From contig NZ_RQIH01000001.1 of NCBI RefSeq assembly GCF_003939025.1, positions 124,001 to 188,000 on the forward strand: a DNA stretch of 64,000 nucleotides. The letters run 5' to 3'. The notes under the pieces were generated by a model, which was not told the DNA's origin, made no database searches, and saw nothing but the letters and a program-made list of their open reading frames with translations. Shown here piece by piece: positions 9,096-18,557 of this stretch. Position 1 is the stretch's first letter. Each line of letters begins with the position of its first letter. The stretch comes from Rhizobium sophoriradicis (GTDB lineage Bacteria; Pseudomonadota; Alphaproteobacteria; Rhizobiales; Rhizobiaceae). Position numbers and translations under genes: made by a program.

Positions 9096-9400
9096 CGGCA
9101 ATGCCTTTTCGTTCCCCTCATGGCTAGCGTAGCAAATATTGTCAATATTCATCACATTCTGCCCTCGGACAACGGAGCTGCCAGAGGCCGGGTAACAGCG
9201 TTTCAGGCACCCCGTGAGGCCGGCGTCCAGAAGGTAATGCCGGGGAAATGACCAGAGTTCGACCGTCCGTCCGGGAGCGGCGGGGATGTCAGAAAGATAG
9301 CAATACTCACGAGAGGCATGCCGATCTTTCATTGCCCCTGCGCGAGCGCTACAGCCTCCCGTCTGAAAGACCGGCGGCGCTGGAACGCAAAGGTTGAAGG
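9096..9400. other. Intergenic region between the parDE-like promoter and the end of the 11-gene operon
   Basis: These 305 bases lie upstream of the antitoxin and downstream of the succinate-semialdehyde dehydrogenase gene. Apart from the palindrome at 9135-9149, no gene, repeat or terminator was recognised. Confidence 0.5.
9135..9149. promoter_or_regulatory. Palindrome, probable autoregulatory operator of the parDE-like pair
   Basis: AATATTG-T-CAATATT is a perfect 7+1+7 inverted repeat, AT-rich in a GC-rich setting, about 40 bp upstream of the antitoxin start. ParD-type antitoxins repress their own operon by binding such repeats. Confidence 0.55.
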
Positions 9401-10855
9401 TCAGGCTATACCGCCCAAGCATACATATTTGAGCTCGGTATATTCGTCCAACCCGTGCCTGGATCCTTCGCGGCCGAGGCCGGACATCTTGACGCCGCCA
9501 AACGGCGCCTCCGCGGTGGAGACGAGACCGGTGTTGACCCCGACCATTCCATATTCAAGCGCTTCGGCCACGCGGAAGACCCGCGACAGATCGCGCGCAT
9601 AAAAATAGGAAGCAAGGCCGAACTCGGTGTCATTTGCCTGCTCGATGACGTCCTGCTCGTCCCGGAACCGGAAAAGCGGTGCAAGGGGGCCAAAGGTTTC
9701 TTCACGCGCGACCTGCATACCGGCAGCAACGTCACGCAGAATGGTCGGCTCGAAGAAATGGCCGCCGAGCGCGTGGCGCTTGCCTCCCGTTACGATCCCG
9801 GCGCCCTTTGCCAGAGCGTCCTGAATATGGCTTTCGACCTTGGCTACCGCGTTGTCGTCAATAAGCGGGCCAAGCACGACGTCACGCTCCAGACCGTTGC
9901 CGACCTTCAACTTCGAAACCGCCTGGGCGAGCTTGCCTGCAAATGCCTCGTAGACGCCGTCCTGGACGTAAAGCCGGTTGGCGCAGACGCAGGTCTGACC
10001 GTTGTTGCGGAACTTGGCGATGATGGCGCCTTCGACCGCCGCGTCGAGATCGGCATCGTCGAACACGATAAACGGCGCATTGCCGCCGAGCTCGAGACCG
10101 AGCTTCTTGATCGTCGGCGCGCATTGCCGGTAAAGCAGCTCACCCGTCCGGGTGGAGCCGGTGAAGGTCAGGACCCGGACGTCGCGGCTGGCAGTCAGCG
10201 CCCCGCCGATTGCAGCTGCATCACCTGTGACAATGTTGAGGAGGCCTGGCGGCAGGCCGGCGCGCTCAGCGAGGACGGCGATCGCGATTGCGGAAAACGG
10301 CGTCTGCAGCGCCGGCTTGAGAACGACGGCACAGCCGGCAGCAAGCGCGGGGCCAATCTTGCGCGTGATCATCGCGTTCGGAAAATTCCAGGGCGTGATC
10401 GCCGCCACGACGCCGGCCGGCTGGCGCAGCACGAGGATACGTTTGTCCGGTTGATGTCCCGGTACGATCTCGCCGTTGATGCGTCTTGCCTCCTCGGCGA
10501 ACCATTCGATGAAGCTCGCACCATAGGTGATTTCCCCCTTGGCTTCAGCAAGCGGTTTTCCCTGTTCCAGCGTCAGGATCATCGCCAGATCGTCGCGGTT
10601 TTCGATCATCAGGCGGTGCCATGTCTTGAGCACGGTTGCGCGCTCACCGGCGGTCTTCTTCGCCCAAAGCTTCTGGGCGACGACGGCGGCCCGGATGGCA
10701 TCTTCCGTTTCCGCCGCGCTGAGGTCAGGGACCGCACCCAGCACTTCACCTGTCGCCGGATTGCGGACCATGGCCGATGCGCGACCTTCCGCTTCGATCC
10801 AGCGATCGGCGATGGGACATGCCTGACGGAACAGCGAGGGATCATTGAGTTTCAT
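9401..10855 (-). CDS. gabD: NAD(P)-dependent succinate-semialdehyde dehydrogenase
   Basis: A 484-residue aldehyde dehydrogenase of the GabD type that oxidises succinate semialdehyde to succinate. The catalytic Glu lies in LELGGNAPFIVFDDADLD (about residue 253) and the nucleophilic Cys in GQTCVCANR (about 287); CVCANR after the active site is characteristic of GabD rather than general aldehyde dehydrogenases. It is the last gene of the leftward 11-gene operon, 10 bp after the transporter ATPase, which suggests that the imported compound is drained into the TCA cycle through succinate semialdehyde. Confidence 0.9.
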   Translation of the reverse strand: MKLNDPSLFRQACPIADRWIEAEGRASAMVRNPATGEVLGAVPDLSAAETEDAIRAAVVAQKLWAKKTAGERATVLKTWHRLMIENRDDLAMILTLEQGKPLAEAKGEITYGASFIEWFAEEARRINGEIVPGHQPDKRILVLRQPAGVVAAITPWNFPNAMITRKIGPALAAGCAVVLKPALQTPFSAIAIAVLAERAGLPPGLLNIVTGDAAAIGGALTASRDVRVLTFTGSTRTGELLYRQCAPTIKKLGLELGGNAPFIVFDDADLDAAVEGAIIAKFRNNGQTCVCANRLYVQDGVYEAFAGKLAQAVSKLKVGNGLERDVVLGPLIDDNAVAKVESHIQDALAKGAGIVTGGKRHALGGHFFEPTILRDVAAGMQVAREETFGPLAPLFRFRDEQDVIEQANDTEFGLASYFYARDLSRVFRVAEALEYGMVGVNTGLVSTAEAPFGGVKMSGLGREGSRHGLDEYTELKYVCLGGIA

Positions 10856-10865
10856 GGGACAACTT

Positions 10866-11945
10866 TCAACAGAATACGTGAGCGGCGCCGGGATCGAAAT
10901 CGAGATGGACTATATCTCCACGATTGAGCCCGGCAATAGCCTCATGACCGAACGGCAAGCGAACCGAAAGCGCCTCGCCTGTCGCCGTCTCCGTGGAGAC
11001 GTGGATGTTGTTGCCGAGAAAGGTAATGTCGCTGACAGTCGCGGCAAGACCTGCGCCCGCGGCTCTTGCTCGCGACAGCCGAATGCGCTCCGGCCTCAGC
11101 ATCAGCGCCGCCCTTGCGCCGGAGGTCCCTTTTCCATGCACCGGAATCTGGTTGAAGATGGTTCCGCCTCCGAGCGCGATGGTGGCCTGTCCGCCGGAGG
11201 ACGACACCAGGTCGCATGAAATGAAGTCGCTGTCGCCGACGAATTCGGCAACGAAACGCGTCTTGGGATTTGCGTAGAGCTCCGGGCCCGTACCGATCTG
11301 ATCGATGACGCCCTTGGAAAAGACGGCAATGCGGTCGGAGAGCCGCAGCGCCTCCTCCTGGTCGTGCGTGACGTAAAGGATCGTCACTTCGGTCTGCTGA
11401 TGGATGCGGCGGATCTCGTGCTGGATTTCCTCGCGCAGCTTCTTGTCGAGCGCCGACAGCGGTTCGTCCATCAAAAGCACCGGCGGATCATAGGCTAGGG
11501 CCCTGGCAAGAGCGACACGCTGCTGCTGGCCGCCGGACATCTGCGCCGGTTTGCGATCCTCGAAGCCTTCAAGCCGGACGAGGCGGAGCATCTCCTTCAC
11601 CTTGCTGTCAATCTCGGCCTTCGATTTACGCCGCACTTTCAGCGGAAAGGCGATGTTTTCACCGACGGTCAGATGCGGAAAGAGGGTGTATCGCTGGAAC
11701 ACCATGCCGATGTTGCGCTTGTGCGACGGCGTGGCGAGCAGCGTCTTGCCCTCGAGCGTGATGTCGCCTTTCGTCGGGTTTTCAAAGCCGGCCAGGATGT
11801 AGAGCGTCGTGCTCTTGCCGGATCCGGAGGGGCCGAGGAAAGTCAGGAATTCACCGCGCCGGACATCGAGATTGACGTCGTGCACGGCGACGACAGGGCC
11901 GTATTCCTTGCGTATTCCGCGGATCTGAAGGAATGCATCGTTCAT
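10866..11945 (-). CDS. Polyamine-type ABC transporter ATP-binding protein (PotA family)
   Basis: A 359-residue ATPase. Walker A is GPSGSGKS (residues 38-45), the signature SGGQQ is at 137-141 and Walker B LLMDEP at 157-162; a C-terminal TOBE domain follows. The sequence is of the PotA/PotG class, which energises uptake of putrescine, spermidine and similar cations. The start codon overlaps the stop of the upstream permease by four bases (ATGA). Confidence 0.92.
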   Translation of the reverse strand: MNDAFLQIRGIRKEYGPVVAVHDVNLDVRRGEFLTFLGPSGSGKSTTLYILAGFENPTKGDITLEGKTLLATPSHKRNIGMVFQRYTLFPHLTVGENIAFPLKVRRKSKAEIDSKVKEMLRLVRLEGFEDRKPAQMSGGQQQRVALARALAYDPPVLLMDEPLSALDKKLREEIQHEIRRIHQQTEVTILYVTHDQEEALRLSDRIAVFSKGVIDQIGTGPELYANPKTRFVAEFVGDSDFISCDLVSSSGGQATIALGGGTIFNQIPVHGKGTSGARAALMLRPERIRLSRARAAGAGLAATVSDITFLGNNIHVSTETATGEALSVRLPFGHEAIAGLNRGDIVHLDFDPGAAHVFC

Positions 11946-12742
11946 TGTTTCAGTACCTTACGCACGACGGCAACCAGCGCCATCAAGATGATCGTCAAAA
12001 TGATGAGAAGGGTCGATGCGGCAGCGACAACAGGCGTCAGGTCTTGCCGCAGCGTCGCCCATACCTTTACCGGCAGCGTCTGCAGGGTCGGGCTGGACAT
12101 GAAGATCGCCACCACGACCTCATCCCAGGATGTCAGGAACGAAAAGACGGCGGCCGAAAACAGCCCATGGCCGATCGCCGGAAGAGTGACCCTGATCTTC
12201 GCTTCTAAAGGCGAGGCGCCGCAGAGCACGGCCGCGTCCTCGATCGACTTGTCGAAGCCTTCCAGCGCGCTTGATATGGATAGGATCGAGAAGGGCAGCG
12301 CCAGCACGAGGTGCGAAATGACGAAGCCCGTCAGGGTGCCGCCAAGGCCGATCCGGAGGAAGAAGGCGTAGAGGGCAACGGCGAGAACGACGACCGGCAG
12401 GATCATCGGCGTCAGAAACAGCGCCTTCAGCGCATCGCGGAACATGAACGAACCGCGCACCAGCCCGAAGGACGTCACCAGCCCTAGCAGCACCGACAGA
12501 ACAGTCACGATGACCGCGATCTTCAAGCTCGTCAAAGCCGATTCCAGCCAGCGCGGGTCGGCGAAGAGTTCATTGTACCATTGGAAGGTCCAGCCCGGCG
12601 GCGGAAAGATCAGCCATTGCGAGGAGCCGAAGGACAGGGCCGCGATGAAGACGATCGGCAGCAGCAGAAAGGCCGCGGTCAGAAGCGTGATCGCGAGCAG
12701 GACGTATTTCCACCAGCCGAGACGATCGAAATTGAGCAGCAT
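11942..12742 (-). CDS. Polyamine-type ABC transporter permease (PotC family)
   Basis: A 266-residue inner-membrane protein with about six membrane segments. The EAA-like loop is FDKSIEDAAVLCGASPLEAKIR (roughly residues 173-194). ATG 12742 (MLLNFDRL) lies two bases after the stop of the PotB-like gene; frame continuing upstream reads through that gene out of register and was not used. It forms the channel with the PotB-like subunit. Confidence 0.9.
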   Translation of the reverse strand: MLLNFDRLGWWKYVLLAITLLTAAFLLLPIVFIAALSFGSSQWLIFPPPGWTFQWYNELFADPRWLESALTSLKIAVIVTVLSVLLGLVTSFGLVRGSFMFRDALKALFLTPMILPVVVLAVALYAFFLRIGLGGTLTGFVISHLVLALPFSILSISSALEGFDKSIEDAAVLCGASPLEAKIRVTLPAIGHGLFSAAVFSFLTSWDEVVVAIFMSSPTLQTLPVKVWATLRQDLTPVVAAASTLLIILTIILMALVAVVRKVLKQ

Positions 12743-12744
12743 AA

Positions 12745-13617
12745 TCAACGTCCTCCCGGGTTCGGGTTGCCGAAGAAACGCAGCTGCACGGCATAAAGCG
12801 ACAGCGTCACCACCAGGAGCACCAACGCCGCTGCACCGCCCATTCCCCAATTGACCAGCGACTGCACGAATTGCGCGATCAGCTCCGCGAGCATCATGTT
12901 GGCGGTACCGCCGAGAAGCGAGGGCGTGACGAAGTAGCCGAGCGACATGACGAAGACCATGAGTGCGCCGGCCGCCATGCCGGGCATGGCGAGCGGCAGG
13001 AGAACACGCGTCAGGCACTGCCAGCGGTTGGCGCCGCAAAGGGCTGCCGCCTGCAGCGTCGACGGGTCGATCTTCTTGATCACGCCGTAGAGCGGCAGGA
13101 TGATGAAAGGCAGCATGATATAGGTCATGCCGATCGTCACGCCGGTCAGATTGTTGACGAGCGCCAGTGGCTGGTCGATCAGCCCCATGCCCATCAGCAT
13201 CTTGTTGATGAGGCCGGTGCGTTGCAGAAGCACCATCCAGGCATAGGTGCGGGCCAAAAGGTTGGTCCACATCGAGAGCAGCAGGATCGCAAAGATCACC
13301 GTGCTCAGCCGACCGGGCATGATCGCCAGCGCCCAGGCGACGGGAAATCCGATCGCAAGCGAAATCACGGTGACGAGGCCTGAGACGATGAAGGTATTGG
13401 CGAAAATCTTGAGATAGGTGGCAGAGCCGATCAGCTGCGCGTAGTTTCCGAGCCCCGGCACGGGTTCCAGCACGCTGCGCAGCAAGAGTATCGCCACCGG
13501 CACGATAAAAAAGATGCCGACAAAGGCGAGAGCCGGAACGACCCCACCAAAACCTGTTGCCCTGCGTATCTTTGACAGAGGCTCAATTGCGCCGGAGGCT
13601 TCGCTATACGTCGACAT
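12745..13617 (-). CDS. Polyamine-type ABC transporter permease (PotB family)
   Basis: A 290-residue permease with a first membrane segment at ALAFVGIFFIVPVAILLL and an EAA-type loop near LQAAALCGANRWQCLTRVLL. ATG 13617 (MSTYSEAS) has GGAAGG about 7 bases upstream and was preferred to the in-frame codon 15 bases earlier. A 112-base gap with strong hairpins separates it from the binding-protein gene. Confidence 0.9.
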   Translation of the reverse strand: MSTYSEASGAIEPLSKIRRATGFGGVVPALAFVGIFFIVPVAILLLRSVLEPVPGLGNYAQLIGSATYLKIFANTFIVSGLVTVISLAIGFPVAWALAIMPGRLSTVIFAILLLSMWTNLLARTYAWMVLLQRTGLINKMLMGMGLIDQPLALVNNLTGVTIGMTYIMLPFIILPLYGVIKKIDPSTLQAAALCGANRWQCLTRVLLPLAMPGMAAGALMVFVMSLGYFVTPSLLGGTANMMLAELIAQFVQSLVNWGMGGAAALVLLVVTLSLYAVQLRFFGNPNPGGR

Positions 13618-13644
13618 GACAGTCCTTCCCACCCGTCAATTTCC

Positions 13645-13707
13645 GCAGCGGCGAGGTCCAATGGACGGGTACCGCCGCTGCAGGAGACACGGCGAATTTT
13701 CGCCGTG
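13645..13707 (-). promoter_or_regulatory. Tandem hairpins between binding-protein and permease genes
   Basis: Two stems fill the gap: CACGGCGAA/TTCGCCGTG (13688-13707, 9 bp with a 2-base centre) and GCAGCGGCG/CGCCGCTGC (13645-13653 with 13673-13681). Their position downstream of the binding-protein gene fits mRNA stabilisation or partial termination. Confidence 0.55.
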
Positions 13708-13729
13708 CCCGTTCATCTCCAGTTTCGGA

Positions 13730-14740
13730 CTATTTCGCCTGCCAAGCGTACCACTTCTCGCCGATGGCATCGCGATTATCAGCCCAGTAGTTCATGTCGG
13801 CATTGACCTGGCTTGCGGTCTGCTGATCCGGCAGGGTCTTGGCGGTTTCCGGGTCCATCAGCTTGGCCGAGTCAAGATTGATCGGCGCGTACCCCGTAGC
13901 CTTTGCAAGGGCAGCCTGCGGTTCGGCCGAGGTTGCCAGCGCGATGAACTTCATCGCCGCCTCGGCATTCGGCGCGCCCTTCGGCACGACGAGCGCATCG
14001 GCAGCCGTGATGTTCTGCTCCCAGGAGGTTTCAACCTTGATGCCGGTCGCCGCAAGCGCCGTTATGCGGCCGTTCCAGACGCTGCCGAAGGGCGCTTCGG
14101 CGGAGGCCAGCAGCTGCTGCGACTGGGCGCCGCCCGACCACCAGATGATATCCGACTTGATCGTATCGAGCTTCTTGAAGGCGCGGTCGAGATCGAGCGG
14201 ATAAAGCTTGTCGGCAGGCACGCCGTCGGCAAGCAGTGCGGCTTCGATCACGCCGGGAGCCGACCACTTGTAGAATGTGCGCTTGCCGGGAAACTTCGTC
14301 GTGTCGAACAGGTCGGCCCATGTCTTCGGGCAGGCTTTGACGGCATCGGCATTGCAGCCGATGACGAAGGAATAATAGAAGCTGCCGACCGAATAGTCGG
14401 TGACGAAGCGCGGATCGAGCTTGGATTTGTCGATGATGGAAAAGTCGAGTTTCTCGAGCTGGCCGTTCTTGCCGGCCTGGGCGGCATAGTCGCCTTCGAC
14501 GTCGACGACATCCCAGTTGACTTCGCCGGCCTCGACCATGGCCTTGAGCTTGCCGTAGTCGGTCGGGCCGTCCTGGACGACGGTGATGCCGGTTTTCTCG
14601 GTGAACGGGCTTGCCCATGCCGCCTTCTGCGCATCCTGGGTCGTTCCGCCCCAGCTCGAGAAGACCATGCTGTCGGCGTGCGCCGGCGCGGAGACCGCCA
14701 CGAATGCGGCAACCGCCGCGAAAGCAAATGTCGTTTTCAT
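13730..14740 (-). CDS. Periplasmic binding protein, PotD/PotF-like (SBP_bac_8)
   Basis: A 336-residue binding protein with a clear signal peptide (MKTTFAFAAVAAFVAVSAPAHA, cleaved before DSMVFSSWGG). The pattern SSWGGTTQDAQKAAWASPF and YGKLKAMVEAGEVNWDVVDV is that of polyamine-like binding proteins of alphaproteobacteria. The true ligand may be another amine or nitrogen compound, because the rest of the operon encodes oxidative catabolism rather than polyamine metabolism. It starts 27 bp after the NIPSNAP gene. Confidence 0.88.
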   Translation of the reverse strand: MKTTFAFAAVAAFVAVSAPAHADSMVFSSWGGTTQDAQKAAWASPFTEKTGITVVQDGPTDYGKLKAMVEAGEVNWDVVDVEGDYAAQAGKNGQLEKLDFSIIDKSKLDPRFVTDYSVGSFYYSFVIGCNADAVKACPKTWADLFDTTKFPGKRTFYKWSAPGVIEAALLADGVPADKLYPLDLDRAFKKLDTIKSDIIWWSGGAQSQQLLASAEAPFGSVWNGRITALAATGIKVETSWEQNITAADALVVPKGAPNAEAAMKFIALATSAEPQAALAKATGYAPINLDSAKLMDPETAKTLPDQQTASQVNADMNYWADNRDAIGEKWYAWQAK

Positions 14741-14767
14741 GTTCCCTTATCCCTGTTCTGGTTTGTC

Positions 14768-15112
14768 CTACGGGTTACGCCTTATGCCGTCAGCGCGCCT
14801 CGCTCGGGGAGAGAAGCTTGCCGGCTTCATAATCTTGTTTTCCGCCACCTCGATGAGGTCGCGGATCTTGGGCAGGAAGGCCTGCCACCGGGGATCGGCC
14901 AGAAGCCGCTGGCGTCTCGCCTCCCGGTCGTCCAGGCTCGTAAAGGCCCAGATGTGGACGATTTCGTTGATCGTGCCGATCTCCGAGAAGAAGTAGCCGA
15001 CCAGCGCGCCGAGATGGCTCTTCTGGATTTCGATCCCTTCTTCCTCGACGACCTTGAGATATTGCGGGATTGTTCCGTTCTTCAGCCGATAGGTGCGGAC
15101 CTCGTAAAACAT
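14768..15112 (-). CDS. NIPSNAP-family protein
   Basis: A 114-residue dimeric alpha/beta-barrel protein. The opening MFYEVRTYRLKNGTIPQYLK and the central HIWAFTSLDDREARRQRLLADPRW are typical NIPSNAP sequence. Bacterial members often occur in monooxygenase operons, but no general reaction is established. Four bases separate it from the aldehyde dehydrogenase gene, so co-translation is likely. Confidence 0.85.
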   Translation of the reverse strand: MFYEVRTYRLKNGTIPQYLKVVEEEGIEIQKSHLGALVGYFFSEIGTINEIVHIWAFTSLDDREARRQRLLADPRWQAFLPKIRDLIEVAENKIMKPASFSPRARRADGIRRNP

Positions 15113-15116
15113 CTCG

Positions 15117-16580
15117 TCACCTCATCACGAAAGGATCGGGGATCGGATCGTCCGAGGTCCGAAGCCAGATCGTCTTGGTGCGGGTATAATCGAGCGCCGC
15201 GGCCATGCCGCCTTCCCTGCCGTGGCCCGACAGGCCGAAGCCGCCGAAGGGCGCGATCGGCGAGACGGCGCGGTAAGTGTTGACCCAGACGATGCCGGCG
15301 CGGATGCCCTTCATCAGCCGGTGCGCCCGGGTGAGGTTCTGGGTGAAGATGCCGGAGGCCAGGCCGTAGCGGGTGTCGTTGGCAAGCCGCAGCGCCTCGG
15401 CTTCGGTCTCGAAGGAGACGACGGATAGGACCGGCCCGAAGAATTCCTCGATCAGCGACGGCGAAGCGACATCGTCGCAATCGAGGATCGTCGGCGGGAA
15501 ATAATAGCCTTCGCCATCGATCTTGCGCCCGCCGGTGACCAGCCGGGCGCCGCTTGCGATCGATCTCTCGACGAGGGCGCCAATATTGTCCTGCTGGCGT
15601 TTGGTGGCAAGCGGCCCGACTTCAGTCGCCATGTCGAGCGGTGCGCCGATGCGGATCGCTTCCGCCTTCTGCCGCAGCAGCGCGACGAACCTTTCCTTGA
15701 TGCTGCGCTCGACGATCAGGCGCGAGCCGGCAACGCAGCTCTGTCCGGTCGCCGCGAAGATGCCCGCGACCTGGGCGTTGGCGGCACTTTCGAGGTCGGC
15801 GTCGGCAAAGACGATGAAGGGCGACTTGCCGCCGAGTTCGAGCGAGGTGGAAGCGAGGTTTTCGGCCGAGTTGCGCACGACGTGCCGGGCGGTTTCGGGT
15901 CCGCCGGTAAAGGCGACATGCGCGACCTTCGGGTGGCGGCCGAGGGCCGCGCCGCAGGAGGCGCCGAAACCGGTGATGATGTTGACGACACCGGCGGGAA
16001 AGCCCGCCTCATGCACCAGGCGGGCGAATTCGAGCAAGGGCGCCGGCCCGTCTTCCGAGGCCTTGACCACCATCGTGCAGCCGGCTGCGAGCGCCGGGCC
16101 GATCTTGACAGCCGACAGGAAGAGCTGGCTGTTCCACGGCACGACCATGGCGACGACGCCGATCGGCTCGCGGCGAAGCCAGACATCCATGTCAGGCTTG
16201 TCGATCGGCAGGTAAGAGCCTTCGATCTTGTCTGATATCCCGGCATAATAGCGATAATATTCGGCGACATAGGCGATCTGCGCTGACGTTTCGCGGATGA
16301 TCTTGCCGGTGTCGCGCGTCTCCAATTCAGCGAGGACCTGGGCGTTGGCGGCAACCAGGTCGGCGAGCTTGTAGAGCAGCTTGCTGCGTTGAGTGGCCGT
16401 CATCTTTGCCCAGGGGCCTTCGTAGAGCGCCCTTTCGGCAGCGTTGACAGCTCGATCGACATCATTCTCGCGCGCCTCGGGCATTTCCGCCCAGACCGTG
16501 CCGGAAGCCGGATCGATGCTCGGATAGGAAGCCTCGCCATCCGAGAATTCGCCGTCGATATAATGCTGGAAACGCCGCAT
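15117..16580 (-). CDS. NAD(P)-dependent aldehyde dehydrogenase
   Basis: A 487-residue aldehyde dehydrogenase with the catalytic Glu in LELGGKSPF (about residue 248) and the nucleophilic Cys in GQSCVAGSR (about 281). It lacks the GabD-specific CVCANR, so it probably acts on a different aldehyde than the SSADH at the end of the operon. Its position directly after the LLM monooxygenase (4 bp gap) suggests that it oxidises the aldehyde produced by that enzyme. Confidence 0.9.
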   Translation of the reverse strand: MRRFQHYIDGEFSDGEASYPSIDPASGTVWAEMPEARENDVDRAVNAAERALYEGPWAKMTATQRSKLLYKLADLVAANAQVLAELETRDTGKIIRETSAQIAYVAEYYRYYAGISDKIEGSYLPIDKPDMDVWLRREPIGVVAMVVPWNSQLFLSAVKIGPALAAGCTMVVKASEDGPAPLLEFARLVHEAGFPAGVVNIITGFGASCGAALGRHPKVAHVAFTGGPETARHVVRNSAENLASTSLELGGKSPFIVFADADLESAANAQVAGIFAATGQSCVAGSRLIVERSIKERFVALLRQKAEAIRIGAPLDMATEVGPLATKRQQDNIGALVERSIASGARLVTGGRKIDGEGYYFPPTILDCDDVASPSLIEEFFGPVLSVVSFETEAEALRLANDTRYGLASGIFTQNLTRAHRLMKGIRAGIVWVNTYRAVSPIAPFGGFGLSGHGREGGMAAALDYTRTKTIWLRTSDDPIPDPFVMR

Positions 16581-16584
16581 GGTC

Positions 16585-17625
16585 CTACTCCTGAAATGCC
16601 GGCATGACTTCGGCGATGAAACGCTCGAGCGACGCCTTCTTGCGCTCGAAACTCATGCCGGTGTCGATCCAGAAGGAATATTCGTCATAGCCGAGGGCTT
16701 CATAGGCCTTGAGCCGGTCGATGACGGTCTGCACGTTACCAACGACGTTGTTGGTGCGCATGACCTCGTCCGAAAGCATCGCGTTTGCGCAGATCTGCTC
16801 CTCCGGGATCCGCTCGATCAGGCCTTGCCTGATCGGTTTCTCGTTCTTGAACCAGGTGAAGAAGTAGTTGTAGTAGACGCTGAGTTCATGGGCGGCCTGG
16901 GCGACGTCTTCTTCCGACGAGCCGACATAGGTGTGGCGCAGGAGCATGATCTTCGGCCGCTCGACATCGGGGTTCTTGGCGCAGGCATCGTTGAAGCGGT
17001 CCATCAGCGACTGGACCTCGTCATCACCCTGCCAGAGCGGCGTGACCTGAACGTTGCAGCCGTTGGCGACGGCAAATTCATGCGAGTTCGGATCGCGCGC
17101 GGCAACCCAGATCGGCGGGTTCGGCTGCTGCAGCGGCTTCGGCGCCGAGGTGGTCGCGGGGAATTTGAAGAACTCCCCATCATGGGCGTAGTCGCCGTTC
17201 CAGATTCCTTTGACCGCCGGGATGAGCTCGCGCATGCGCTGGCCGGCGCCCCAGGCATCGAGCCCGGGCAGCAGACGCTCATATTCGAAGGAGTAGGCGC
17301 CGCGGGCAATGCCGATATCGAGCCTTCCATCGCAGATGATGTCGGTCATCGCCGCTTCGCCGGCAAGCTTGATCGGATGCCAGAAGGGGGCGATCACCGT
17401 TCCCGTCCCGAGCCTTGCCCGCGACGTGCGGCGGGCGAGATCGGCAATGGTCACGAACGGATTGGGGGCAATGGTGAAATCCATGCCATGATGCTCGCCC
17501 GTCCAGATCGCATGCATGCCGCCCTTATCGGCGAGCTCGCAGAGCGCGACGAATTCCTCATAGAGGCTCTTGTGGCTCTGGCTGGCGTCGAGCCGTTCCA
17601 TATGGACGAAGAGGGAGAATTTCAT
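16585..17625 (-). CDS. LLM-class flavin-dependent monooxygenase
   Basis: A 346-residue luciferase-like TIM-barrel enzyme. MKFSLFVHMERLDASQ at the N-terminus, the ADKGGMHAIWTGEHHG segment near residue 32 and TSRARLGTGTVIAPFWHPIK near residue 70 are characteristic. It should use reduced FMN and O2. The next gene upstream is a flavin reductase that overlaps it by four bases, a classic two-component monooxygenase arrangement. The substrate is unknown. Confidence 0.9.
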   Translation of the reverse strand: MKFSLFVHMERLDASQSHKSLYEEFVALCELADKGGMHAIWTGEHHGMDFTIAPNPFVTIADLARRTSRARLGTGTVIAPFWHPIKLAGEAAMTDIICDGRLDIGIARGAYSFEYERLLPGLDAWGAGQRMRELIPAVKGIWNGDYAHDGEFFKFPATTSAPKPLQQPNPPIWVAARDPNSHEFAVANGCNVQVTPLWQGDDEVQSLMDRFNDACAKNPDVERPKIMLLRHTYVGSSEEDVAQAAHELSVYYNYFFTWFKNEKPIRQGLIERIPEEQICANAMLSDEVMRTNNVVGNVQTVIDRLKAYEALGYDEYSFWIDTGMSFERKKASLERFIAEVMPAFQE

Positions 17626-18557
17626 GCTTTTGCGCCCTTGGCTGGAATGGGATGAATTTTGCCGCCGGTCTCGTCGCCGAAATAGACACCGAAATTGCCG
17701 ATCGAGCTTTCCATCGCGAAGCGGTTGACGATGTCGGCGGTCGAGCTGGTCTTGAACTTTGCTGCAGCCAAGGCGTCAGGTTTTACGAACCTGCCGCCGG
17801 CTGGCTCGCCGTCGCCGGCAACGGCGTGATAGACGATGTGCTGTTTGCCGTCGCTCTTGCCCTCATAGACCGAATAGAGAAAGCCGATGCTGACCTTCAG
17901 CCCGGTGAGCGTCTCCAGATATTCTTGCAAAGCATCGGTCGGGTTGCCGTCATGGGCGTCGACGCTTGGCAGGGAGAGTACATCGTCGCCCAGCAGCAGA
18001 ACTTCTCCGCGGCGCTCGACGACGGCCGCAAGTTCGATATTGCCCTCAGCTGCCGCGGAAACCGCCTTGCTTGCGAGCGTCGGCGTGAAATAGCCGCCGC
18101 GCGCATAGCCGAGACCGTTGCGGCCGCTATTATCGAAAGCCTCGATGCGCCCCATCAGGATGACATGGTCGCCGGCCTCGATGACCTGTTCCATGGCGCA
18201 TTCGAACCAGGCCGCGACGTTCGAGAATATCGGGCAGCCGGCCGATCCCTTGGCCCATTCGACCGCCGCGAACCTGTCTTCGACCGGCCGCGCAAAGGTG
18301 TTCGACACGTCCTTTTGCGTTTCCGAGAGCACATTGATGGCGAAATGCGGCGCGCCGGTCATGATGGCGAAATTGCGCGAGGTCTTGGCAAGGCAGACGA
18401 GCAGCAGCGGCGGATTGAGCGAGACCGAGGTGAAGGAGTTCGCGGTGAAACCGATCGGATTCCCCTCCCCGTCGCAGGCGGTGACGACGGTCACGCCGGT
18501 CGGAAAAGCTCCGAACGCATCGCGCAATGCTCTTGGATCGACAGTCTGGATTGTCAT
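17622..18557 (-). CDS. Flavin reductase with extra C-terminal domain
   Basis: Residues 1 to about 165 form the flavin reductase domain (FGAFPTGVTVVTACDGEGN, then GFTANSFTSVSLNPPLLLVC), which supplies reduced flavin to the adjoining LLM oxygenase. The protein is 311 residues, against about 160-180 for a plain reductase: the C-terminal ~145 residues (VERRGEVLLLGDD onwards, then LKVSIGFLYSVYEGKSDG) weakly resemble a Nudix-like fold but no Nudix box was found. It overlaps the genes on both sides by four bases. Confidence 0.85.
   Translation of the reverse strand: MTIQTVDPRALRDAFGAFPTGVTVVTACDGEGNPIGFTANSFTSVSLNPPLLLVCLAKTSRNFAIMTGAPHFAINVLSETQKDVSNTFARPVEDRFAAVEWAKGSAGCPIFSNVAAWFECAMEQVIEAGDHVILMGRIEAFDNSGRNGLGYARGGYFTPTLASKAVSAAAEGNIELAAVVERRGEVLLLGDDVLSLPSVDAHDGNPTDALQEYLETLTGLKVSIGFLYSVYEGKSDGKQHIVYHAVAGDGEPAGGRFVKPDALAAAKFKTSSTADIVNRFAMESSIGNFGVYFGDETGGKIHPIPAKGAKA

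Noticed and set aside
13514..15283. A 589-codon + strand frame over the PotB/PotD/NIPSNAP genes
   Set aside because: It runs across intergenic hairpins and three recognised opposite-strand genes; no protein family fits.
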